Source of the DNA: an uncultured Pelagibacteraceae bacterium
GTDB lineage: Bacteria; Pseudomonadota; Alphaproteobacteria; Pelagibacterales; Pelagibacteraceae
Assembly (NCBI GenBank): GCA_902629285.1
Contig: CACOQN010000008.1
Coordinates: forward strand, 1 to 64,000
Direction: 5' to 3'
DNA length: 64,000 bases
The position numbers and the translations under genes were made by a program. A model generated the notes under the pieces. The model saw only the letters and a program-made list of their open reading frames with translations, had not been told where the DNA came from and searched no databases. Shown here one piece after another: positions 9,858 to 17,799 of this stretch; position 1 is the first letter of the stretch; each line of letters starts with the position of its first letter.

Positions 9858-10709
9858 TTAATCAGTTAATCCATCGGATCTAGCCTGATTTCTTTCTATA
9901 TGAATTGGTAAAACTTTGCCATAAATAGCTTTTGAGTGTTCTGGGGTGTTTACTCTCCATGGATCTAAAACATAAGCTGGAATACACATATATCTTGATT
10001 TTAGGCCTTCAACTTTTGTTACCCTATGCAAAGTAAACCTGCCTTTAAATATTTGTAAATCTCCCGGCTCTAACTTCAATTGTCTTACTCTTGTTCTATC
10101 TCCTGATATAACTTTTTGAACTTCATCGAAATTTTCATTTCCAGGCTCTCTTATATTTGGACAGTACTCAAATACACCTCCCTTCTCAGGTTTTTGTATC
10201 ATTAAACTAAGTGTGAATTCACAACTATCAAAATGCCAAGGAAGTACTCCTTCTGGTTTCATAACATTATAAGCATGACATGCTAAAGGATCTGCCCATC
10301 TGTAAATAGGAGAAACGCCTAAACAAGCAGAAACAAATTTTAAAAGCTCTTCAGTTTCATAGAGATATTTCATCTCAGAATCTTTTGGGAAACAATCTGA
10401 ATTTAAATATCCATTATATCTATTCATAAAAGTCCTTTTTGGATGATCTTTTGGCAATGAAGGATCGTCCTTTGCATACAAGTAAGCATTAATACTTTCT
10501 TTAGACATATAAACTTCGTCTAATTGTTTTTCTAACTCAGAATTCATTACCTTAAGTGATTTGGGTAAAATAAAATTTGGAATTGTTGAGCAACTATACT
10601 GATCAAGCTCCTCTTTACATTGTTTAACTAGATTTTTAATTATTTGCGAATTTAAATCGTGTATTGGATATTTTTCTAAATCTACAATAGTCTTTAGTCT
10701 ATCGTTCAT
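9858..10709 (-). CDS. Fe(II)/2-oxoglutarate-dependent oxygenase
   Basis: 283 residues. Double-stranded beta-helix oxygenase: the metal triad reads as H159 and D161 (WHFD) and H228 (LHRVTKV), with R239 (SRY) placed to hold 2-oxoglutarate. GDLQIFKGR before the distal His is typical of the fold. It would hydroxylate or oxidatively demethylate a small molecule. Substrate unknown; its place between a nucleotidyltransferase and an ECHDC3-like gene in a betaine-type operon does not decide it. Directly abuts the next gene. Confidence 0.8.
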   Translation of the reverse strand: MNDRLKTIVDLEKYPIHDLNSQIIKNLVKQCKEELDQYSCSTIPNFILPKSLKVMNSELEKQLDEVYMSKESINAYLYAKDDPSLPKDHPKRTFMNRYNGYLNSDCFPKDSEMKYLYETEELLKFVSACLGVSPIYRWADPLACHAYNVMKPEGVLPWHFDSCEFTLSLMIQKPEKGGVFEYCPNIREPGNENFDEVQKVISGDRTRVRQLKLEPGDLQIFKGRFTLHRVTKVEGLKSRYMCIPAYVLDPWRVNTPEHSKAIYGKVLPIHIERNQARSDGLTD

Positions 10710-10715
10710 TTAAGT

Positions 10716-11090
10716 TTATTTTAACTTTCCCTCTTCTCTCATTTTTGCTCTTATCTTTGTAGCTGATATTTTTTGTGTTTCTTCATCTAAAACAATTTCT
10801 TCAATTTTATATCCAACACCTCTACCGTAACAAATATTTGTAATATTCGGTACCATCATTATTTTAAATTGACCTTCAAATTCTGGATTTAATCTCTCTT
10901 CTATATTTTTTTTTACTGTTTCAAAATCAAAAGGATTGTCGTCTACACCCTGTACATCTCTAATTTGGATACAAACTTGACCAGTTTTCTTTATTATTTC
11001 CTTAAATAACTTATAGTGCCCATCATGAAAGGGTTGCCATCTTCCAAGCATTTGAGCTGTTGGTTTTTTATTGTCCCATTGATAAGTCAC
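10716..11090 (-). CDS. Small nucleotidyltransferase (HxGH family)
   Basis: 124 residues if begun at the GTG at 11090. That start overlaps the kinase stop as GTGA and has AGAGGAG just upstream, so I prefer it to the longer ATG reading from 11123. Motifs: RWQPFHDGH (18-25), the HxGH nucleotide-binding motif, and ISATKIR (108-114), the second signature of NMN adenylyltransferase/cytidylyltransferase-type enzymes. It should transfer a nucleotidyl group from NTP to a phosphorylated small molecule. Substrate unknown; the coupling to a kinase suggests the kinase makes its acceptor (inference). Confidence 0.75.
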   Translation of the reverse strand: MTYQWDNKKPTAQMLGRWQPFHDGHYKLFKEIIKKTGQVCIQIRDVQGVDDNPFDFETVKKNIEERLNPEFEGQFKIMMVPNITNICYGRGVGYKIEEIVLDEETQKISATKIRAKMREEGKLK

Positions 11091-11497
11091 TTTTTTATCT
11101 CCTCTACTATTTTTGATGCCCATTTTTTTGCGTCTTGAGTTGTTACTTGAAAATCAAAATTTTCTGGATTTACAAACATTTGATTTGTATCTTCAAATCT
11201 TCCCTTTTTAATTGTATCTACCCATACTATAAAATCTGCAGGAAATAACTTTCTAGCTGCTGGTGTTGGTGCTACAAAATCTGCAATAACGTAATTGCCT
11301 TCGTTTTTTAATTTTATTGCAAAATCTGCCATTCGTTTTGCTTGTCTAACTCTGCCTTCTTCAGAAAAATCCCAATCATTGGCCGCTGTTCTAACTTCGT
11401 CGGCATTTAACCTTTTAGCTTTTAAAAGTGGAGCCATTTCATCTGCTAATGTAGTTTTGCCCGCACCTGGTAAACCCATTACTAATATTATTTTCAT
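11087..11497 (-). CDS. APS-kinase-like P-loop kinase
   Basis: 136 residues. Walker A GLPGAGKTT at 8-16; NADEVR (31-36) sits where APS kinases have GDNVR; FSEEGRVRQAKRMADFA and YVIADFVAP follow the order seen in adenylylsulfate kinases. It is shorter than genuine CysC (about 180-200) and lacks the GD of that motif. A small-molecule kinase of the CysC-like group is therefore safer than sulfate activation. Shares one base with the upstream DddP-like gene and overlaps the nucleotidyltransferase by 4 bases. Confidence 0.72.
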   Translation of the reverse strand: MKIILVMGLPGAGKTTLADEMAPLLKAKRLNADEVRTAANDWDFSEEGRVRQAKRMADFAIKLKNEGNYVIADFVAPTPAARKLFPADFIVWVDTIKKGRFEDTNQMFVNPENFDFQVTTQDAKKWASKIVEEIKK

Positions 11498-12732
11498 TAA
11501 ATATCTTCTAAAGGATGATGGGACATCAATTCAAGTCCATTTTCACCTATCAAATATTGTTGTTCAAGTTTAACACCCTCTTTTCCACCTACCTTGCCAA
11601 TATAACTTTCTACAGTAATTGTCATATTTTTTGAGAAAATTCCACTTCGTTCACCACCGTCAGTAGGATATCTTATTGCAGGCCATTCGTCACACATTCC
11701 AATCCCATGTATCATAACTGAATATCTATTTGGATAATAGTCCTCAGGTAATACCCAAGATTTTTCAGTAAATTCTTGAAATGACACACCATCTTTAATT
11801 AATCTAGAATTATGATTAATTTGCTCTTGAGCCATTAGATATAATTTTTTTTGCTTATCACTGAATTTGTTACCAACAACAAAAGCTCTAGAGATATCTG
11901 CACAATATCCATAAGGTCCAACCATATCAGTATCAAAAGCTACTAGTTCTCCATGTTGAATAACTTTATTACTACTTTCTTGCATCCATGGATTTGTTCT
12001 TTGTCCGGATGATAAAATTCTACAGTCAATCCACTCTCCACCATTTTCTATATTTGTCTTATGCAAAATTGACCATAGCTCATCTTCTGTCATGCCTGGT
12101 TTAAGTTCAGACCTCATTTTTGATACACCCATTTCAGCAACTTCAATTGCAGCTTTCATGCAAATTAATTCATCAGGTGATTTTATAACTCTGGCTTGTT
12201 CAAGAATTAGTTTTGCGTCTACTACCTCAATGCCCTCTTTGTTTAAAGCTGATACAGCAGGTCCATTTAAAACATCTATAGCAACTTTTTTTGATTTGAA
12301 ATACTTATTAGACAAATCTTTTATTTCATTTATCCATTTTTTTAATTCGTTAGATGCTTGATCACCATTACTAAAATAATCCCAAGTAATAGCTGGTCTG
12401 ATTTCATCAATTAAATTTAAATGTGAAGACAAATTTTCACAATTAAAATATTCATAAAGAATTATTGGTCCATTTACTGGAACAAAACAATATCTAGTCA
12501 AGTTATGCATATTATAAACACTCATATTTAGACTATCTAAAGCATAACGTACATTAACTGGATCAAATAAAATACAAGCTTCTAAATTATTTTTTTCTAA
12601 TTCTTTTCTTACTCTACTCAAGCGATATGATCTTAATTTTTCAAAATTAATTTGATCTTCTCTTAATCTTTTTTTAGTTATAAAATTTTGTCTAGTTTTT
12701 ATATTTGGTGCTATTTTTCTATTAAATCTCAT
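11497..12732 (-). CDS. DddP-like M24-family metalloenzyme (candidate DMSP lyase)
   Basis: 411 residues from the ATG at 12732, which overlaps the upstream stop as ATGA (a longer reading starts with TTG). It has the creatinase/aminopeptidase 'pita-bread' fold. Residues matching the DddP metal set as I remember it are D267 and D269 (FDTD), D279 (ADISR), H342 (IHGIG), E375 and E390. D348 in GMCDEWP matches the proposed catalytic Asp. Spacings agree with DddP to within three residues, and FDPVNVRYALDS, GGEWI and CDEWP are DddP-like blocks. DddP cleaves DMSP to DMS and acrylate. Prolidase or creatinase is the alternative; neither has FDTD plus CDEWP. Confidence 0.75.
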   Translation of the reverse strand: MRFNRKIAPNIKTRQNFITKKRLREDQINFEKLRSYRLSRVRKELEKNNLEACILFDPVNVRYALDSLNMSVYNMHNLTRYCFVPVNGPIILYEYFNCENLSSHLNLIDEIRPAITWDYFSNGDQASNELKKWINEIKDLSNKYFKSKKVAIDVLNGPAVSALNKEGIEVVDAKLILEQARVIKSPDELICMKAAIEVAEMGVSKMRSELKPGMTEDELWSILHKTNIENGGEWIDCRILSSGQRTNPWMQESSNKVIQHGELVAFDTDMVGPYGYCADISRAFVVGNKFSDKQKKLYLMAQEQINHNSRLIKDGVSFQEFTEKSWVLPEDYYPNRYSVMIHGIGMCDEWPAIRYPTDGGERSGIFSKNMTITVESYIGKVGGKEGVKLEQQYLIGENGLELMSHHPLEDI

Positions 12733-13352
12733 TTTACTCTGTACAATCCTAACCAAGCATTTACATCTTTACTCGCAATATAATCAGATTTATAAAATTC
12801 AATTTCTTGCCATTTCTTTATACTAAGCATTTTAATTTTTTTATCAAAACCATATTGTTCATATATTCCTTCATTAATTGTAAAACAAATTAAACCGCCT
12901 GGTTTTGTAACTCTAATAAATTCATCTAAAGCAGTTGGTTTTACATGTCCAAATGTAAACGTACCAACACACATAACAGCATCATAGTAATTATCTTCAC
13001 ATTCAATATTTTGATTAAGATCAACTTTCTGTAATTTTTGGTAAAGATTCTTTGGTACAGTATCTAGCAAAGTTTGAGATAAGTCTGCGCCATGAAAATT
13101 TTTAAATCTATGTTTTTTAAGCTCAAGACCAACTAAACCTGTTCCACAACCAGCATCAAAAATTAAAATATCTTTATTTTTTTCATATTTTACAAAAGTT
13201 TCTACAGTTTCCTTTGGTCCAGTGTAATTCCAATCGACCATGTCTTTATTATATTTGTTTTCATTACCCCACTCATCGTAATACTTCATAACTTCATCAG
13301 TGCTTTTAAGTTTATAAATCGGTATTTTGTTACCTACGTCTTTTTGTGCCAT
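12729..13352 (-). CDS. Class I SAM-dependent methyltransferase
   Basis: 207 residues, Methyltransf_11/25-like. Motif I is DAGCGTGLVG (about 75-84), followed by an acidic strand end (FHGADLSQ) and the middle motif YYDAVMCVGTF. Post-motif region VTKPGGLICF is typical. It methylates an unknown small molecule. It overlaps the DddP-like gene by 4 bases (ATGA) and follows the ureohydrolase by one base, so it belongs to the same operon. Confidence 0.82.
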   Translation of the reverse strand: MAQKDVGNKIPIYKLKSTDEVMKYYDEWGNENKYNKDMVDWNYTGPKETVETFVKYEKNKDILIFDAGCGTGLVGLELKKHRFKNFHGADLSQTLLDTVPKNLYQKLQKVDLNQNIECEDNYYDAVMCVGTFTFGHVKPTALDEFIRVTKPGGLICFTINEGIYEQYGFDKKIKMLSIKKWQEIEFYKSDYIASKDVNAWLGLYRVK

Positions 13353-13353
13353 T

Positions 13354-14343
13354 TTATTTTTTTTTTAAGTTAAGTGAAATTAAACAAATGATTTCGAACA
13401 TTATAGATGAAGCTATCATTGCTGTAATTTGATTTGGACTATCTTTTGTTGGCATTAAACAAACAACATCACCACCAATTACATTTTTTCCTTTTAAGGA
13501 TTGAATTAACTTTCTTGCTTCATCCATGTTAAATCCTCTATAAGCAGGCTCAATATTAGCAACTCCAGGTGCAACACTTGGATCTAAACAGTCAAGGTCG
13601 AACGTAATATAAATTGGATTGTCACCTAATCTTTCTACTATCATTTTCATACATTTTTCATGGCCCCATTCTCTATATTCATCCATTGTTATAACTTGAT
13701 AACCAATATCATAACTAGCTTGCAACCAATCAAGTGTTCTTGGGTTTCCTCTTATTCCTATTTGAGTGCTAGTATGAGGATCAACATTTTCTTGTTTAAC
13801 CAAATATGAAGCCCAATGTGCTGCTGATTTTTTTGCTCCTAAAAAATGATCTAATTTTTCAAAACAATCTGTATGCGCATCAAAATGAACAAGTGATATT
13901 TTTTTACCTTTGGTTAATTTAGAATTTTTTTTTGCTAAACTTTGTAAAATACCTCCAGTAATTGAATGATCACCACCTATTGATACCACTGGTTTTTCAG
14001 ATTGTTCTATATGATCATAAAAGGAAGAAATTCTTTCTATGCATTTTTCATTATTATTTGCCTCAGGAAAAGGAACATCGCCTAGATCATGAATTTTATT
14101 ATCTTTCCAAGGATCAATTTTGTAATCAAAATGAGAACGTTTAAACATTGCAGAAATATTTCTTACAGCTCTTGGACCCAAATGTTGATCTCTCTCTGTT
14201 GTTCCATTGCCAGTACTGTGAGGTACGCCGACTAATGCAATATCGCAATTCTTTGGATCTGCATCATTTTTACATCTAAATAAAGTAGGTATTCCCCACC
14301 AATATAGTGTCTCCATCATTATTTTATCTTCTTCTGAAATCAT
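13354..14343 (-). CDS. Ureohydrolase (agmatinase/arginase family)
   Basis: 329 residues. All three metal motifs are intact: SIGGDHSITGG (His ligand), HFDAHTDC (Asp, His, Asp) and TFDLDCLDPSVAPG (two Asp). Members remove urea from guanidino compounds. The strain-specific substrate (agmatine, guanidinobutyrate, guanidinopropionate, or a methylated guanidine) cannot be read from sequence. It sits between a DMGDH-like enzyme and a methyltransferase with TAATG coupling upstream, hinting at a methylated guanidino compound (speculative). Confidence 0.88.
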   Translation of the reverse strand: MISEEDKIMMETLYWWGIPTLFRCKNDADPKNCDIALVGVPHSTGNGTTERDQHLGPRAVRNISAMFKRSHFDYKIDPWKDNKIHDLGDVPFPEANNNEKCIERISSFYDHIEQSEKPVVSIGGDHSITGGILQSLAKKNSKLTKGKKISLVHFDAHTDCFEKLDHFLGAKKSAAHWASYLVKQENVDPHTSTQIGIRGNPRTLDWLQASYDIGYQVITMDEYREWGHEKCMKMIVERLGDNPIYITFDLDCLDPSVAPGVANIEPAYRGFNMDEARKLIQSLKGKNVIGGDVVCLMPTKDSPNQITAMIASSIMFEIICLISLNLKKK

Positions 14344-16748
14344 TAGCTTCTCATTTTAGCTCCACTTGGATCATAAAGTGGTTGTTTTATAATTGAACAA
14401 TTAAACAAATCTCCGTTTATTTCTATTTGAATTTTATTTTCAGAATTTATTTGATTTTGATCAATAAAAGTAAAGGCAACACTTTTGTTAACAAAATGTG
14501 CAAATCCACCTGATGTTACATAGCCAATACTTTGATTACCATTCATAACAGCCTCATTATTTGTTACATCTATGTCATTTGTCTCAACAATTAACGGAGT
14601 GAGTTTATTTGAACTACTATCTTTTTGTGCATTCGCTTTACCAATAAAATCTTTTTCCCAATTTATGAAAGAATCTAGCCCAGTTTCTTTTGCTGAAAAA
14701 TCTGGCCTATAATCTAAAGTCCAAGCGCCCCAATTTTTTTCTAATCTCATTGACATTAGGGCTCTACCACCAAAAGGTTTTATATTATGTTCTTCTCCTG
14801 CCTGGATTAATTCCTCATAAAGTTTTAATTGATAATGTGGAGCTACATAAATTTCATAACCCAATTCTCCTGTAAATGAAATTCTATTAATTATTGCAGG
14901 AACTCCTCCAACAAACATTCTTCTAGAGTCTCTAAATTTAAATTTATCATTTGAGACATCATCTCTAACAATTTTTTCAAGAACTTTTCTTGAATTAGGA
15001 CCTGCTATAGACAAACCATGAAATTCATCAGATCTATTTTTGTAAGAAACGTTAAATTTATTTAAATGGCTTTCAAACCAACGTCTGTGCATCTCTTGTG
15101 CTGCACCAGAACCATACACTATAAATTCATTTTCATCTAAACATGACACTGTTAAATCTCCACAGAGTTTTCCTCTATATGATAACATTGGAGTTAAAGA
15201 TATTCTTCCAGGTTTTGGCAGTTTTCCAGCCATTACATGGTCTAAAAACTTTCTGGCATCTGGACCTTTGAATTCATGTTTTGAAAAATTTGCAACTTCT
15301 ATAAGACCAACATTTTCTCTTACATTGATAACCTCTTTTGAGACATAATCATGAGATCTAGATCTCTTAATAGTAGGCTCTTCATAAGCATCATCTTTAT
15401 TATTCGCAAACCACAATACATTCTCGAGACCAAAACTATCTCCCATAACAGCACCTTGATTTATAAAACGATCATATAAAGCTGTAGTTTTTTGTTTTCT
15501 ACCTTTTGGCAAAGTCTCATTTGGAAAAGTCATAATAAATCTTCGCTCATAGTTTTCAGATGATTTTATTGTTCCGTATTGAGGTGATGCATAATCTCCA
15601 AATCTTGCAACATCCATAGCCCAAACATCAATTGAGGGCTCTCCATCAATAATCCACTCAGCAACACATTTTCCAACACCTCCACCTTGGCAAAATCCAG
15701 CCATTACACCTACAGCAACCCAGTAATTTTTCATCCCTGGAACAGGACCAATTAAAGGACTTCCATCTGGACCAAAAGTAAAAGGACCATTAACGATATT
15801 TTTGATACCTGCGCGTTCTAATGCAGGCATTCTCTCAAAGCCGATTGCTAATCTATCTTGAATATTGTCTAACTTTGGCTGAAGCAACTCGTGTCCAAAA
15901 TTCATTGGTGTCCCTTCAACTTTCCATGGAGTTGATTTTGGTTCATAAGTACCAAGCAACATTCCTTTTCCTTCTTGTCTAAAGTATATGTTACCCTCAA
16001 AATCTGTTCCGATTGGCAATCTTTGATCACCCATCTCCTCAATTTCTGGAATTGTTTCTGTGATCAAATAATGATGTTCCATTGGTTGAACTGGCAGATT
16101 TAACCCTGCTAACTGACCAACTTCTCTCGCCCAAAGTCCTCCTGCGTTAATTACTATCTCAGCGTTTATATTGCCTTTGTCTGTAAAAACATCCCATGAG
16201 CCATCTTTTTTTTGTTTGGTATCTTTAACAACTGTGTGAGTATAATATTTACCACCATAAACCTTTGCCGCTTTTGCGAAAGCGTAAGTAACACCAGAAG
16301 GGTCTACTTCACCATCAATAGGATCCCATAATGCGAGTAAATATCTAGATGGATCTATTAATGGATGTTTTTTTTTCACTTCATCGAGAGAAATAAATTC
16401 TTGATCAAGACCCATGTATCTAGCCTTAGACCTTTCTCTTTTAAGGTAATCAGCCCAAACTTCATTTGAAGCTAAATAAAAACCACCACTAGGTTTAAAA
16501 CCTACCGAATGTCCTGATTCTTTTTCAATATCTTTATAAAGACCTATTGTATACGCCATCATTCTTGAAATATTTGGATCTGAAGAAATTACATGTACAT
16601 TTCCTGCTGCATGCCAAGATGAGCCTGAAGTGAGTTCATTTCTCTCTAATAGTATACAATCCTTTAAACCAAACTTGGATAAATGGTAAAGAATTGAACA
16701 ACCAACAACCCCACCTCCTATAACTACTACTTTAGCATTTTTTTCCAT
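14343..16748 (-). CDS. Dimethylglycine/sarcosine dehydrogenase-like FAD enzyme with GcvT domain (copy 2)
   Basis: 801 residues with the same architecture as the copy at 3304-5736: GGGVVG at 11-16, SSWHAAG with the covalent-FAD His46, and a C-terminal tetrahydrofolate GcvT half (about 430-801). It differs clearly after the His motif (NVHVISSDPNISRMM instead of [13 protein letters not shown]), in the substrate side of the FAD domain, so its substrate probably differs from copy 1. TAATG overlaps at both ends link it to the BHMT-like gene upstream and the ureohydrolase downstream. Electrons would go to the ETF encoded at the left edge. Confidence 0.87.
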   Translation of the reverse strand: MEKNAKVVVIGGGVVGCSILYHLSKFGLKDCILLERNELTSGSSWHAAGNVHVISSDPNISRMMAYTIGLYKDIEKESGHSVGFKPSGGFYLASNEVWADYLKRERSKARYMGLDQEFISLDEVKKKHPLIDPSRYLLALWDPIDGEVDPSGVTYAFAKAAKVYGGKYYTHTVVKDTKQKKDGSWDVFTDKGNINAEIVINAGGLWAREVGQLAGLNLPVQPMEHHYLITETIPEIEEMGDQRLPIGTDFEGNIYFRQEGKGMLLGTYEPKSTPWKVEGTPMNFGHELLQPKLDNIQDRLAIGFERMPALERAGIKNIVNGPFTFGPDGSPLIGPVPGMKNYWVAVGVMAGFCQGGGVGKCVAEWIIDGEPSIDVWAMDVARFGDYASPQYGTIKSSENYERRFIMTFPNETLPKGRKQKTTALYDRFINQGAVMGDSFGLENVLWFANNKDDAYEEPTIKRSRSHDYVSKEVINVRENVGLIEVANFSKHEFKGPDARKFLDHVMAGKLPKPGRISLTPMLSYRGKLCGDLTVSCLDENEFIVYGSGAAQEMHRRWFESHLNKFNVSYKNRSDEFHGLSIAGPNSRKVLEKIVRDDVSNDKFKFRDSRRMFVGGVPAIINRISFTGELGYEIYVAPHYQLKLYEELIQAGEEHNIKPFGGRALMSMRLEKNWGAWTLDYRPDFSAKETGLDSFINWEKDFIGKANAQKDSSSNKLTPLIVETNDIDVTNNEAVMNGNQSIGYVTSGGFAHFVNKSVAFTFIDQNQINSENKIQIEINGDLFNCSIIKQPLYDPSGAKMRS

Positions 16749-17788
16749 TAATATTTAATTTCTTTATTTACTTTTTTTAAAGATTTATCTGTTCCGTGAT
16801 GAAAGTGTTTGCTCATATCTGGCATATATTTCATTGATATTGGTTTTTTTCCAATTGCAACAGACATTTCCCGAACATGATGAGCCTCAGCACCACAACA
16901 TATACCTATAAAATTTATTTTTTTTGAGACGCAATCTTTTGCAAATTCTGCCATTTCAAATCTATTACAAAACAAATTGTCTAAAGCTACCGGAAAAGCA
17001 TTTCCTCCTGGAATGCAATCGCATCCATTATCTGTTATGTTTAAGAAACCTGGCTCTTTTTCATTAGTTCTATAAGGGACAGGAAGACCTGCGACATGAC
17101 AAGAAACTTTATCTCTTACTTTTTTCAATAACTTCATCGTCATATCTGGACCCCTGTAACAATTTAAACCTACAACATCTGCACCTAAATCTTCCATCAT
17201 CTTACATGCATCTTCAGCACTATGACCCTCACGAGTTTTATCTCCTCTAGGTATCGCAAAATTACAAACTGCTATTAAGCCAGAATCTTTAATCGCTTTT
17301 AGAGCAATTTTCATTTCCTCTGTCCAATTAATTGTTTCGGCTATTACAAAATCTACTCCAGCTTCTTTTGCCCAACCAATTTGTTCTTCGTACATTTTTT
17401 GACACTCTTTATGAGTGCTTAAATCCCCAGGATCAAAAATGTTTGTATTTGCGACGTCTCCACAAACCATTAAATCTAAATCTTTAAATTCAGATGCAGC
17501 ATCTTTAGCGATTTTAAGTGCATTTTTTTGAAGAGGTTCCAACATATCTTCTTTACCAATTATTCTGAGCTTTTCTCTGTGCCCGTAATATGTAAATGCT
17601 TGAACAACATCTGAGCCTGCTCGTATAAACTCTCTATGTAATTGCGAAACCACTTCTGGATGTTCTAAAACAACTTCAGGCACGAAAGGTCCCGCTGAAA
17701 GATAGCCTCTTCTTTCCATTGCAAAAAGATATCCCTCGGCACACATAATGGGTCCCTCATTTAATCTTGTAATCAGGTCTTTTTTCAT
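16748..17788 (-). CDS. Betaine-homocysteine/homocysteine S-methyltransferase-like protein
   Basis: 346 residues, a zinc TIM-barrel of the homocysteine S-methyltransferase family. Zinc cysteines are C210 (GLNC) and C297-C298 (GICCG). The length and context (Rieske enzyme upstream, DMGDH-like enzyme downstream) fit transfer of a methyl group from betaine to homocysteine, giving methionine and dimethylglycine. S-methylmethionine or DMSP as donor cannot be excluded. Only 11 bases separate it from the Rieske gene, so there is no room for a riboswitch immediately upstream. Confidence 0.85.
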   Translation of the reverse strand: MKKDLITRLNEGPIMCAEGYLFAMERRGYLSAGPFVPEVVLEHPEVVSQLHREFIRAGSDVVQAFTYYGHREKLRIIGKEDMLEPLQKNALKIAKDAASEFKDLDLMVCGDVANTNIFDPGDLSTHKECQKMYEEQIGWAKEAGVDFVIAETINWTEEMKIALKAIKDSGLIAVCNFAIPRGDKTREGHSAEDACKMMEDLGADVVGLNCYRGPDMTMKLLKKVRDKVSCHVAGLPVPYRTNEKEPGFLNITDNGCDCIPGGNAFPVALDNLFCNRFEMAEFAKDCVSKKINFIGICCGAEAHHVREMSVAIGKKPISMKYMPDMSKHFHHGTDKSLKKVNKEIKY

Positions 17789-17799
17789 AATTTATCCTT

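Noticed and set aside
11087-11497. Calling the P-loop protein CysC (APS kinase of sulfate assimilation)
   Set aside because: Too short, lacks the GD of the substrate motif, and has no sulfate genes nearby.
11497-12732. Reading the M24 protein as prolidase or creatinase
   Set aside because: The FDTD metal pair, GGEWI and CDEWP blocks are those of DddP; prolidases and creatinase lack them.
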